The notes beneath the pieces were generated by a model that saw only the letters and a list, made by a program, of their open reading frames with translations, was not told where the DNA came from and ran no database searches. A stretch of DNA of 64,000 nt. Origin: Pyronema omphalodes. Its lineage: Eukaryota > Ascomycota > Pezizomycetes > Pezizales > Pyronemataceae. Position 1 is the first letter of the stretch; every line of letters begins with the position of its first letter. A program made the translations under genes and the position numbers. Location of the stretch: the NCBI GenBank assembly GCA_024516155.1, contig JAJJXM010000002.1, positions 1,426,001-1,490,000 on the forward strand. The letters run 5' to 3'. Shown one piece after another: positions 34,650 through 45,145 of the stretch.

Positions 34650-35234
34650 ATGACAACAACAAATGATGTACATGATATACGCTTTTCTTATGGGGGTGTT
34701 TTTTTTTATGGCGTAGGGGGTATAATTATGTGCATTGGTACGCAGTATATAAGTACGCAGATGTAGTCTAGCTCATGGTTACTAATTATATGTCGGTTTC
34801 AAAATATTTTTGCGTTTATATTGTGAGAAACAAACAATAGAAGAATCGTGTCGCTAATTCAATTTAATGCCATTTATCCGAGTTGCAGATTACTGTAATA
34901 ATCACGTGCCATCGTCACCCGACGGGTATATTTTGGGCCACCTTAAATTTTGCCGCTAATTCTTGGCATGATGACTTGTCTCGCACCAAGCTAGCCCCGA
35001 TCTAGTTCCAAAATAAGTTACCTGGTTCATGGTTGTAATACGTGTTAGTGGCAAAACTATTAGAATTTAGGCAAGGTTATAAATTGCTTAATTAGCGCGA
35101 GGATAACGCGTTCGACGACGAGACATCTTGTTCAGTACTGTCCACGTTGAATACAGTACTGTTCACAGATCATCGACGGTTCGGAAACAGGAAAGCAACA
35201 AAGCAACCAACTTTCTTAATGCAAGAGTTGCGCA
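34650..35234. other. intergenic region ECM14 to orphan gene
   Basis: AT-rich spacer with no gene. Near 35130-35180 there are two CAGTACTG words in inverted arrangement (GTTCAGTACTGTCC and ACAGTACTGTTC), just before the next start codon. A TCACGTGCC site lies near 34900. Confidence 0.45.
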
Positions 35235-36098
35235 ATGCACCCTCCTGAGAATGTTACGAGTAATGGAACGACTACTACCACAACTACTACTACACCAATC
35301 TCCTCACAATCACCGGCGAATTTGGCACCTCAGCAACAACCTCAAATCCAGCAACAATACTATATAATACCTCCCCCTGATGCTGTCGCCAGAGCTTCCG
35401 CTCATCATACTCTCGATCTTCTACTCTACGCAATCCGCGAAAGAAGACTAGAGAAAGAAGGAATTTTAAACGCGCCCAGCACCCCGCTCAACACATTCGT
35501 TGGTACGCCGGCGACAATACCTGTTGGAACACAGCCCGGAACAGCAAATAATGTCGACCCCCAACAGCCACAACTTCAGCTTCAACAACCGATAACTCAG
35601 CCATCCCAATTCAGTGCAATCAATCCCCCCACTCCCCCACCTGGGTATATGATTGGAATTCCCCATGTCAACGCTGGACAAATGCCCCCTCCAATCATCG
35701 CTAGCATAACAGCGCCCCTAACTTTCCCTGCCAACATAACCCCGACCCCATCTTCGGTTCCATCTGCATATGCCTATACTCCCTCTCGTGGTAACCTTCG
35801 TCCATTGCCTTATAGGAACTGGCCCATATTACAATGTCTAGAGGAATGCCATCATGAAGTAGAAAAAGTCACCTACAGAAAAGAATGCTCTAAATGCAGA
35901 CACGAGATGAGAACTAGACAGGCAGAGGGAATTGCAAATAATACGGAAAGTGATGCGAGGTTGTATAGGGCCACAAGTTCCAGTTATGCTTGTAAAATTT
36001 GTGGCTTACAACTGTGTAAAGAATGCTCGAGGGAATATGCAGCTAAGGGGAAGGCGAAAATTCCGGTTTTCAAGAGTAGAGGACGAGGAAGACGATGA
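35235..36098 (+). CDS. unrecognised Pro/Gln/Thr-rich protein with Cys-rich tail
   Basis: A single-exon frame of 287 aa. I do not recognise it. Residues 1-45 are Thr- and Gln-rich. A short ordered helix, DAVARASAHHTLDLLLYAIRE, follows near 50-70, and then about 130 residues are rich in Pro, Gln and Thr. The C-terminal third has paired cysteines: CLEECHHEV, CSKCRHEM and CKICGLQLCKEC, a possible zinc-binding module of the C-x2-C...C-x4-C-x2-C kind, ending in a basic GRGRR tail. The composition resembles a nuclear or RNA-binding regulator, but that is inference. No signal peptide or membrane segment. A downstream intron and extra exon cannot be excluded. Confidence 0.6.
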   Translation: MHPPENVTSNGTTTTTTTTTPISSQSPANLAPQQQPQIQQQYYIIPPPDAVARASAHHTLDLLLYAIRERRLEKEGILNAPSTPLNTFVGTPATIPVGTQPGTANNVDPQQPQLQLQQPITQPSQFSAINPPTPPPGYMIGIPHVNAGQMPPPIIASITAPLTFPANITPTPSSVPSAYAYTPSRGNLRPLPYRNWPILQCLEECHHEVEKVTYRKECSKCRHEMRTRQAEGIANNTESDARLYRATSSSYACKICGLQLCKECSREYAAKGKAKIPVFKSRGRGRR

Positions 36099-37012
36099 TG
36101 ATGGCCCAGGGAAGCAACAAGGAGGAGAAGGGGAGAAGATGGGAGAGAAGATAGGGAGAAGAAAGATGATGGGTAGAGAGAGAGAGACAGGAATTTCAGC
36201 ATTGTGATACCATACGGCAGTAGATAAGAGCGTTGCTTTCAGCGATTAATGGTTTTTGCATAGAAGTTTTGAGAGCCATGCAGGAATTGGATAGAAACTG
36301 CATTCAGGCAGCGTCAATAAAGACAAGCCTTATCTTACTTTCAATTAATAATTTACACTTTTCGTATTAACGTGAAGTAAATATTAGAAAATCAAAAGAA
36401 CAAAAAAAGAAATGCAAAGATATTGCAAATTCACTCAAATGGACATAGTCACACATTAAACGACCGAATACTAGTCCATATACGTCTGGAGAATTATTTG
36501 AGGGTATTTTCCGAAGATTTACGAAGCATAGCAAATACAAATGGTAAGTAAAAAGTCAACAAGGATCCGAAAGAAAATCATATGACTTGAACTTTCAAAT
36601 GCTTTCGGATAGCATCATTTGAGAAAAAACTAACCAGTATATAAATTTTAATCACAGAAAATGTATTAAAAGCCGTCCATTCCAACTGGATGGCTTAACT
36701 ACTTTTAGTTCACCATTCCGAAAGAGGTTTGAATAAATAATGCACCTGCACAGTATCGATTGAGAATTTATGACGCTGCGTGCATAGCCAGGTGTTGGAT
36801 GACAACCAGCATAAGGGTGAAATTCAAGCACAGATTAGCGGGCAGCTCGGGGGTTGTGTACGGGAACATCCTGTTTTCATGAACCATATGGAAAACACCT
36901 CATCCATGTAACTGTGGTGCACATTTATTCCTCCTGCGAGTACATAGAAATAAAGTATTATAACCCAGACCATGAGACGTTTCTTTTTTTTTTAAAAAAA
37001 AGCCTTAGGCTC
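36099..37012. other. AT-rich intergenic region
   Basis: The purine-rich stretch at 36090-36190 probably belongs to the 3' UTR of the preceding gene. No other gene or RNA was seen. A T10A8 tract at 36984-37001 directly precedes the MITE-like element. Confidence 0.45.
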
Positions 37013-37014
37013 TA

Positions 37015-37368
37015 CAGTCAAACCTATCTATAAGGGTGCGTTAGGACCGTAGGATGCACCCTGATACAGGCGATATTCTTAGATGGAGGTTGGCTTGACC
37101 CGAGTGATTGCTTGAGACGCAGTGTGTTGGGGGGGGGGGGGGGCGGGAGGGTACCCCTCCTTGGCTCCATTTTCTGGGCAAGGTCAAAAGTGCACCTTTG
37201 GCTACACCTCTGTATAAGGGTGCCTTACCAATTTTCCGCGTGTTCTTCAGGATATTGTTATACAAAGGATACCCTTATTTCACCTACAAAAACCATCGGG
37301 ACCACAGTCGTTATAACTTACACAGAGGTTGCCCTTATATTTAGTACCCTTATAAAAAGGTTTGACTG
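37015..37368. mobile_element. MITE-like element with 28-bp inverted ends and TA target duplication
   Basis: The left end CAGTCAAACCTATCTATAAG and the right end read as imperfect reverse complements over about 28 bp, and both are flanked by TA (37013-37014 and 37369-37370). The 354-bp body has no transposase frame. The word TATAAGGGTGC is repeated internally, and a G tract lies near 37130. TA duplication with CAGT-type ends is characteristic of the Tc1/mariner-pogo superfamily. The element is therefore read as a non-autonomous derivative. Confidence 0.75.
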
Positions 37369-37370
37369 TA

Positions 37371-39489
37371 GTTTCTGTTCTACTAAAACAAAGGGCTAGA
37401 ATCAGGACAGTAAAAAACAAGACGACTTGAAATGAGCTTATCTTTTGATTTAGGAGGTGTCCCGACAACACATAAAATGAGCACATGGATTTAGACTCTA
37501 GTGAATAACAAGTTACAAAGAAAAAACTGATAAAAGTAACACAAATAGTATTGAAACAAAATGAAAGGTGAAACATAAAATGGAATGATAGGAAAAACTA
37601 CATTCAACTCTTCCCCTGCCCACAATAAAATCTTAATCACAATCTCTTACTCGTTCCTTTCCGTGCTTTCCTCAATTTGCCACAGTGTTAAAACTCTATT
37701 GTACTTCCCACCAGAAAGTGATGATCTTTTAGAAAGAACCTATTTCTCCTCCCTTTGTATCCATCTCCTCCGGCCTAAGACGACGAAAAAACTAAAAATC
37801 CATCCAAAAACTACTCTCTGCCCAATATTTCCCTATACTCCATTAAATAGCCTTTTCGAATAGCCTCTTGATCACTGGGTATTTGTCAAGGCGGTGAACT
37901 AGCATCTTCAAATACCATGATCACGAAAATTACGAGCCTTCTCCTATTGTGATAAGAGGTTGTTTATTACTCTCTATAAAAAATATGAAGACTCTGCGCT
38001 TACCATTCCTGCTTCCGAGTTTTCGTTTCTAAAAGCGCTTCGGAACTGCTTTGGAATTCTTAAAAGGAAAGGATGATACTGTGTATCCCTCATTATAACT
38101 TATTCATATTATTGATGTCAATGTCGTTTCTCTTCAAAAACAAACAAATGGTATTATTATTTTAACCACAGCCTGCTATTTGGAATGACGCGTTACCACT
38201 ATAATTCACATATACCCCGATATTATTAGTTGCTAAGAGCAAGCGTATAAATCTCTTATGCTCCGAAGTTGTTGAAGAAAATAACCGGAATGAGCTATGA
38301 GTCGAAATCTATGACGCTTTGATTAAGTCAAATCTATCTGTGTTATAGAAGATGTATAGTAACCCCGTTGCTATGTGCAACTGATATTGAAAGTGGTGCA
38401 AGAAGAATGTATTCAAAGCTCCCCAGGGTCCTTCTGGACCGATCCTGGATTTAGACCGAATCAGACCACCATCTGTGGCTTTGTGTTGTAAGATAGTTAG
38501 GCAGTCTTTGAGGCACTATGGACTGGACCGCCCATAGGTGACCTTGGGTGACCATAACAACGGTCACTGACCATCACTCGCAGGTGGCTGTAGGTGAGCA
38601 CAGTCTCTGATATTTTGCCCAGAAAATTACGATACATCATGATTGATTTTCTACAGTCTGAAGGAATTACTTCGGAGTGTCGATAGACCAGAAGGGATTG
38701 TGCCTTGACTAGACTCTTGAGAGGAAAGGGAAGGTGTCCGGCTATTAGTAGCCATGCGCATTGACGAGGAGAATGACATCATTTGCTGCATGGGCCTTTT
38801 AGGCCTCGGTCAGCGTATGATTCAATAAATAAATAATAAATGACATCATACTAGACTTTGTGCACTGAAAAAGATGGCGTTGTGAGCGTTGATGTGAGAA
38901 CTGCAGCCGCAGCCAGGGATATCAAAAGCTTTTTCAGATACAAATTGGGTCATAGAAAGTGTTAAAAGGAGTAGGGTTTGGCAGGATGGATCATTGTAAT
39001 GCAACCCAGAGACAGCCACCATGTATATGATGGAACCGCACTTCAATAAGCCACATGAGTAACATCCATATCGTCCTGGCACGTGACCATGATACTCCTT
39101 CAACAAAACTGCTGTGGGAAGCCAATGTCTTCGAAGAAGAAAGCACCCGCGATGGGGTGTAAAATGTTTAGTCAATAGTAGGCAAAGGGTCCACCTACTG
39201 TTGCACTGAAACGGCCCGCTGCGGCTAAGAATGTCGCGGCCCGTTAATATCTGACAGCTATTGGGAAACGTATTCGGTAAACCCACAGCCCTGCCATTAC
39301 CTACGGTCCGGTCCGGTCTTTCGGTTCCACGGACGGGATCTGAGTCATCGGACTGCCTAGCAGCGGTCTTTCTTAACTGCAGACTGGATTGGACAACCAC
39401 AGCCTTGTACCGTGTGGAGCTCTGAATATTCTGATCCCATAGATGCTGTAAATAACAATATGATTTAACGGGAAAGAATTTCCCCCTCC
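37371..39489. other. intergenic region with one long doubtful frame
   Basis: No recognised gene. A 184-codon minus frame at 38846-39400 is the longest open stretch. It is Cys/Ser/Leu-rich, with no domain or clear start context, and is only a weak candidate. The repeated word AATGACATCAT occurs near 38772 and 38838. Confidence 0.4.
38846..39400 (-). CDS. weak candidate gene, hypothetical
   Basis: A 184-codon uninterrupted frame on the minus strand. It contains many Cys, Ser, His and Leu but no recognisable motif, signal peptide or repeat. No plausible introns extend it. It may be chance in a region of somewhat higher GC. It is listed only because it is the longest open frame in several kilobases. 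Confidence 0.2.
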   Translation of the reverse strand: MVVQSSLQLRKTAARQSDDSDPVRGTERPDRTVGNGRAVGLPNTFPNSCQILTGRDILSRSGPFQCNSRWTLCLLLTKHFTPHRGCFLLRRHWLPTAVLLKEYHGHVPGRYGCYSCGLLKCGSIIYMVAVSGLHYNDPSCQTLLLLTLSMTQFVSEKAFDIPGCGCSSHINAHNAIFFSAQSLV

Positions 39490-39491
39490 TA

Positions 39492-39704
39492 TGGTACGGA
39501 CACTTAGTCCGGGCAGTGTAACCTCCGACGGCGACCGTTATTTCTCAACCATCACCCATCAAATCACGAAATCGCCACATCGACTTACTAAAATCATGAC
39601 ATTCTTTCGCCTGATGTAAGATAAATAAAATGAAAATGATTTTTCGTGGAGAAATAATGGTCGCCGTCAAGGGTTACGCTACCCCGACTAAGTGTCCGTC
39701 ACCA
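39492..39704. mobile_element. 213-bp MITE-like element with about 56-bp inverted ends
   Basis: The left end (39492-39547) and right end (39649-39704) are reverse complements with about ten differences. Shared words are ACGGACACTTAGTC, GTAACC and GACGGCGACC. TA dinucleotides flank both sides. The central 100 bp is AT-rich and has no frame. It differs in sequence from the element at 37 kb, so this is a second family of TA-targeting, non-autonomous elements. Confidence 0.75.
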
Positions 39705-39706
39705 TA

Positions 39707-40533
39707 TACGGTCAAACTGTAGTTATATTCTTGACTAAAAAATGGTAGAGAAACTATGCCGTTTCCAAGCATGGTTCCAGTGGTGTTCTCCCAAACAAAA
39801 GACGCACGAACTTTACAAGATTCTATCCGACAGATAATGCCAACGTTGTACATGCGTTGATAGGGCTCCGCCTCTATTCTAACCGAAAGGCAAGCCTAAC
39901 ATATGGCGAATTAAGGAGTCTGACTTGACGGGGTTGTTTATTCTTAACTAAAGCGCATAATGCTGTTTCAAATAATATCTCCAGATATACTGAGTCATGG
40001 AAAGACATGCAATACATGGATGTTGGGATTGCATTGCGCTGCATAGATTTTGCACATATTTCTGAAAGGATTGCATAAAAAATACTGTTGTTATAACATT
40101 TTGGTTGAATTTGTCCAACTTTCTCTAGCCCCAGAAGGAAGTGCGTAGTCTGACAGGATGATATCGAAGTACCCTGCATAAAGGCCCGATTCTTGGGTAA
40201 TTGTTTATTATGTAAGGGGCAAGTAGGCTCACTGCACCTTTAGGATCATACACGTCAGATGCATACTATGGAGCAACGAGTGCAACAACGGTAACGGTAT
40301 TTTCACTTTTTACCCAGAAAGGTGAGCAAAGTATACGGTAGATGCCGATGTATGCCTACACAGCGTATTCAGGCAATAAACAACATCCCGTATAAGTAAA
40401 GCCCATCCCATTCCCGAAGTTCCAATCCTCATCCTCATCATCATCTCATCCTCTCATTCCCATCTCAACAGTCCTTACACACCAATTGAGCCTATTATAC
40501 ACACATTTTTTTCATACAACACCATCAACAATC
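39707..40533. other. upstream region of the secreted repeat protein
   Basis: No gene is supported; a 101-codon minus frame at 39874-40179 lacks any feature. The last 150 bp is CT-rich (TCCTCATCATCATC words) and probably the promoter and leader of the secreted protein. Confidence 0.45.
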
Positions 40534-41776
40534 ATGCAGTTCTTCAACATCATCTCCCTCGCCCTTGTCGCCGTCTCCGGTGTCGCAGCCTCTCCAGTGG
40601 CACCGGGTCGCAACTCCAACAATCGCCAGTCCGATGTCGATTTGAAAACAAATGTCGATTTGAACACCAATGTTGATTTGAAAACCGATGTCGACTTGAA
40701 AACTAAAGTTGATCTTCACGGAAACGTTATTCGTGATGTCAAGAACTACGGCCAGCAGACCTACAACAACGGAGCCCACGGATATGGTAATGGCAACACC
40801 TATGTCAATGCCAATATTAAAACCAACGCTGATATCAAAACCAACGCTGATATTAAAACCAACGCTGATATCAAAACCAACGCTGATATCAAAACCAACG
40901 CTGATATCAAAACCAACGCCGATATCAAAGCCAATGCCGATGTTAAAGCCAATACCAATATCAAAGCCAATGCCGATGTCAAAGCCAAGGTGAACTTGGG
41001 ATTGAATGGAAATGGTCACGTAAACCTACAGGGAAACACGAACGGAAATACATATGGAAATGTCCACTCCGTTGTCAAGTCCTACGAGAATAAAAACGGT
41101 AACGTCAAAGCCAGCATCCATGCTCACGTCAATGGTAATGGTCCTGCAAGTACCTATGGGAACATCGCCAAGCCCGAATACGGAATGGTGAAGCAGCGCG
41201 ACGCCAATGACATGGACAGCATCATTGCAAACCTCAAGGTTCAAATCCTTGCAACAAATAACAAGTGGAACGGAACCTGTGCCACCAGATGTAGTGAAGA
41301 CCTAATCGTAAGTTTCTTCCATTGATAGTTCTCAAGTTCTCAAAGTTCTAGAAAGCTAACACTTATTCCAGAGAAAATGGTCCACTGAGGTCAACCTTCA
41401 CCTTCAAACCGCAGTCAACGCAGTCAGCAAACTTCCTAAGGACAAGCAAAGATACACCAGCAAGAAGGATGCCATGACTAAATTGACCGCCTCCATTATT
41501 CTCGATATCAACTTCTCTCTCCAGGCCTACCTTCGCACCTGCGGAATTCTCAATGCCAACGCTAAGCTTACCATCAACACCCTTTGCGGAGACATGGTTA
41601 ACTCTATGAACAAGCTCATGGTTTCTCTCAACCTCTGCATTGACGGACTCGCTGCTTCCGTCACTGCTGCCATCAATGCTTGTATCCACATCTCTGCCTG
41701 TATTCTTTGCAATGCTGGAATCTTCCTTAACCTTGGAATTAAGCTTGGATTGAACTTCGGTTCTGCCCACCACTAA
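40534..41776 (+). CDS. secreted hexapeptide-repeat protein with Cys-rich C-terminal domain
   Basis: Exons 40534-41307 and 41372-41776 give 392 aa. The start at 40534 was chosen because it opens a signal peptide (MQFFNIISLALVAVSGVAA, likely cut after A19); the in-frame ATG at 40486 does not. A first block of about five VDLKTN-type hexapeptides (residues 35-64) is followed by a Tyr/Asn/Gly linker and then a second block of about ten NADIKT/NADVKA hexapeptides (about 93-150). Alternating hydrophobic-Asp-hydrophobic-Lys residues would suit stacked beta strands. The second exon codes a different, largely helical domain with six or more cysteines (RTCGIL, NTLCGDM, NLCIDG, NACIHISACILCN). I do not recognise the family. 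A cell-wall or surface structural role is inference from secretion and repeats. Confidence 0.7.
40812..40990 (+). repeat. 18-bp in-frame tandem repeat, about ten copies
   Basis: The unit is AAAACCAACGCTGATATC, coding Lys-Thr-Asn-Ala-Asp-Ile. The central copies are near-identical at DNA level and the flanking ones have drifted (AAAGCCAATGCCGATGTT), a pattern of recent expansion in the middle of an older array. Confidence 0.9.
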
Positions 41777-43420
41777 GTGCTTTCAAGTGCTTAGTCTAGT
41801 AAGGACAGAGATATCTTTTGAGCAGCTTTAGTTATGTAGTAGGAAAAGTCAGTGAGTAGAGTGGGTGGCGGTCTCAGTGCAACGTGTTATAACATTGTGT
41901 AATATAGTGAGAAATTTTGTAGAGAGCAATCTATCGTTATTTCTGTTTTCCGTTTTTTGCTTTTCTTTTATCCCTTCTTTTATTGGGCGTAATTAGTTAG
42001 ATGATTGGTGATAATGAAATGATGGTTGAACCTCCGAAGTTGAATGACAGAAGCAAAGTAAATAGGCGTCTCTTGTCCACCTCCACCCACTTTAGATTCA
42101 GCCTTAATAAAGGTAGATGCAAATATAGAAAGTTACAATAGGAAAGACTTGCTTCGTCACAATAATCGCAAACTCTATGATGTATTCTAGAACCCCTACA
42201 GTAATTAATAACATCGTTGAGAAAGAATAATTGGTTTTACGAAAGTTCCTATTCTCCTCTTTTGTATATACTTACACTCATTAGAATCAGAACGGATGTC
42301 TTTTACAACATCGACAGGCTAACCCGAGTCTCGCTATAGATGCACTTTTGATCTTTGGGAACAGATTTCATGCTAGAGATATAGTTATCGCAATTTTTTG
42401 TGAGCTTGGTAGGTTAACCAAGGTCCAAGGCGGATAAAGACGGTAATTGAGGTACAGAGAGGGTTGGCTATGCTTAGACCACGGTTTGCGGTGTATGAAT
42501 TTTGGTATCAAATGACGAATACGAAAGAAACTGGAGTGGTATACCGTTTAGAGCCTTAAAGAAAAGCTACGTATTCCAGCAGCACAGTATAGTTTACCAG
42601 GTCACCTTCAACCCCTATGTTTCATCAGGATCCACATCACATAAAACTCCATTCATCTTTCTCCCAATATATCGTTTTTTCAAGTCTTGTCTAGAACCTC
42701 CAAAAGAGCCCTATATCCATACAGGTATCAATTTCACAATACTCGTCAACTTTTCTGATACAAATATGACTGGTCTTAAGGCTACACCGATATCATACTT
42801 TCAGCGTTCCCTTGAACGATTACTTGGCATCAAGTGCTATATCTTGCCTAAAAGGGCAATTTTCTGCAATTTTCAGAAGCGGGTAATTCAGCCACCTTGG
42901 TAATTTCTTGGCTCACATTTCGGGGGTTGATGTAATATTCTTGGCGGTTTATAACATAGTAGCTCCAAAAAGAGGCGTTGGGTACGGTAACTAACCGGAG
43001 TAAATGTTATCCCTAACCAACCGAGCTTATTTTCAGTATTCTGTAGCTTTAGGAGAACCTTTAAGGTATGGTATTCAACTACTTATCTCATCGAATCCAT
43101 AAAAAAGAATCATAATTTTCAGAATCAAGTCTCACCAATTCCTAACTTATCTACATATATATAATCCACAAAACACACCACAGCCATAACGATAAAACTT
43201 TCGGATAGCTACTAATGCTTCGTCATACCAGATCACTCGGTATCACGTGCCCAACGCCAACCGTCGCGCTACTGCAGCTTTCAGCTTAAGCTCCACAACT
43301 CGCCACACGCGTCACCTCAACTCACGCCGCGTTCTTCACCTCCTCCACCTCACCCGTCAACCACGGATCCAGTATCCCCCTCCAACCTTCCCTCACCAAC
43401 CCCACCAGCCACAACAAACC
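41777..43420. other. intergenic region upstream of RDS3
   Basis: The region contains the 3' flank of the secreted protein and the RDS3 promoter. A 133-codon plus frame at 42502-42903 has no recognisable feature and was not called. CT/CA-rich sequence at 43260-43415 is the likely RDS3 leader. Confidence 0.45.
43244..43249. promoter_or_regulatory. CACGTG E-box upstream of RDS3
   Basis: A CACGTG hexamer in the context TATCACGTGCC lies about 175 bp before the RDS3 start codon. bHLH or Cbf1-type factors bind such sites. This is positional inference only. Confidence 0.25.
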
Positions 43421-43840
43421 ATGTCCCGCCACCACCCCGACCTTGTAATGTGCCGCAAGCAATCCGGCATAGCAATAGGACGACTCTGCGATAAATGCGA
43501 CGGAAAATGTCCCGTCTGCGATTCCTATGTTCGACCAACAACCCTAGTCCGGATCTGTGATGAATGTTCATTTGGAAATTACCAAAACAAATGTGTAGTT
43601 TGTGGAGGAGAGGGGATTTCGGATGCGTTTTATTGCTTTGAATGTACGAGGTTGGAAAAAGATAGAGATGGGTGTCCCAAGATTATTAATCTGGGAAGTT
43701 CGAGGACGGATTTGTTTTGTAAGTGGCTTTTTTTTTCTTTATGCTGGGAGGATACTGGGAGGATACTGGAAGGATTGAGGGATAATGGGCTAATATTCTC
43801 ACTTTCGACAGATCAAAAAAAGAATTCACGGAATATGTAA
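43421..43840 (+). CDS. RDS3: RDS3/PHF5A-type SF3b splicing factor subunit
   Basis: Exons 43421-43718 and 43812-43840 give 108 aa, matching the 107-110 aa of yeast Rds3 and human PHF5A. The start [14 protein letters not shown] and the zinc-knot cysteine pattern are all conserved: [28 protein letters not shown], and [17 protein letters not shown]. The end after splicing is RTDLFYQKKN. The protein is a small zinc knot that bridges SF3B1 and other subunits of the U2 snRNP and helps recognise the branch site. The 93-nt intron contains two identical GGGAGGATACT words. The upstream in-frame ATG at 43247 is ignored because the family begins at the MSRHHPD methionine. Confidence 0.96.
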   Translation: MSRHHPDLVMCRKQSGIAIGRLCDKCDGKCPVCDSYVRPTTLVRICDECSFGNYQNKCVVCGGEGISDAFYCFECTRLEKDRDGCPKIINLGSSRTDLFCKWLFFSLCWEDTGRILEGLRDNGLIFSLSTDQKKNSRNM

Positions 43841-44246
43841 GGTTCGCTGCGGCCTTACATTGCGATGTTTTTACGCAGCGATCTATATCTATCCTACGAC
43901 GAATGATTTCCACAGTTTGGGGGGAAGGGTTTTCAGCGACTACAATACCACGATGATCTAAGTGCTAAAAGGAGGAGTGAAGAAAAGTTTATTTACATGA
44001 TACAAAACGGAACACGATAGATGATAAGTGAAGGCAGTGTAACATATTCATTTAGCCATTGAATATGCAATACATAAAAATATTCCACATACACATATCC
44101 ATAACGCTGAATGATAAATGATGAATGATGAATGCCGGATGATAAATGACGAATGATGAATGATCAATGATCAATGATAGATGATAAATAATGAACCAAA
44201 AAACAAAGCAAAGCAACTACATATATCTTCCAACTTTGCTTCAAAT

Positions 44247-44456
44247 TTCTTGAACATTCCCAACCTTAAGGTTATGACGTATGCTACAGTCTGAATACAT
44301 TTCGAGGCTTAAGCTGTTACCTTAGAGTCTCGCTGGAATCCGCCCCAGAGCGCACTTCATTTCTTGGGCCTGTTGCCACCTCTCTTCTTCTTGCTGGTTT
44401 TCATTCCCGTCGCTACATTTTGGAGCCCTGTTTGCTCTTTTCCCACTCGGCACTCT
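44247..44456 (-). mobile_element. dispersed repeat copy 1, probable relic of a DNA transposase 3' end
   Basis: About 93% identical, in opposite orientation, to 59988-60199. Read on the minus strand it codes RVGKEQTGLQNVATGMKTSK and then Lys/Arg-rich residues with a stop in the middle. The pattern of a basic stretch followed by a degenerate Cys-x2-Gly segment recalls the C-terminus of fungal pogo-like transposases, but this link is tentative. Confidence 0.55.
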
Positions 44457-45018
44457 CAACTCGACACTTTCACCCCGTCATTCGTAACCTGCCTCTGAGC
44501 TCCTCTGCGCTCCTTTTCTCTCCTTTTCTCTCCTCCGCTCTCTTCTCTGCTCCATTATACTGGTCTGCGCTCCTCTTCTCTGCTCTCTACACCTCTTCAC
44601 TCCGCCTCTCTCCCTTCGCCCCTCGCCTTTTCCCTCCTCCTTTCAGACTTCTCCTCTTCTTCCTCTTCTTCCTCTCGCTTCCCCTCTTCGGCTTTTCTCG
44701 CTCAATACCCATTCTCACTTCCACTATCCTTCTGCTATCTATATACATAATTACGCATCTATCTTTAGTTCTTTTTATTTATTTTCAGCATAATCCATCT
44801 TCTTCCCTCCAACCGCTTCATGCTCGTTATTCTCGAATTCAACCAATATCCCCCAACCTATTTTCCTTCCGGGTCATCTTCCATAGCGGGATCATTACTT
44901 ACCCGTGCCTGCTGTTTCAATCATGATGGTGCAGGCCTTAGTTCCAGCCGAAGAGGGAGAGGGAGAGTAGAGTAGAGTATCATTTAGCGTGGGCGTGGGC
45001 TTGGGGAAGGGGAAGGGT

Positions 45019-45145
45019 AGTTCCTATTCAGTTCCTATTCAGTTCCTATTCAGTTCCTATTCAGTTCCTATTCAGTTCCTATTCAGTTCCTATTCAGTTC
45101 CTATTCAGTTCCTATTCAGTTCCTATTCAGTTCCTATTCAGTTCC
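45019..45145. repeat. 11-bp tandem array, unit AGTTCCTATTC, about 11 copies
   Basis: Perfect units lie head to tail. The plus frames through the array give Val-Pro-Ile-Gln-Phe-Leu-Phe-Ser-Ser-Tyr strings that are repeat artefacts. Confidence 0.95.

Noticed and set aside
40525..41019. 164-codon minus frame opposite the secreted repeat protein
   Set aside because: It is the antisense of the 18-bp repeat. The plus strand has a signal peptide, intron and Cys domain.
42502..42903. 133-codon plus frame as a gene
   Set aside because: It has no recognisable motif, no supportive start context and no intron signals.
44420..44926. 168-codon plus frame rich in Ser/Leu/Phe
   Set aside because: It lies in a CT-rich tract and starts inside a transposon-relic repeat. 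The composition explains its openness.
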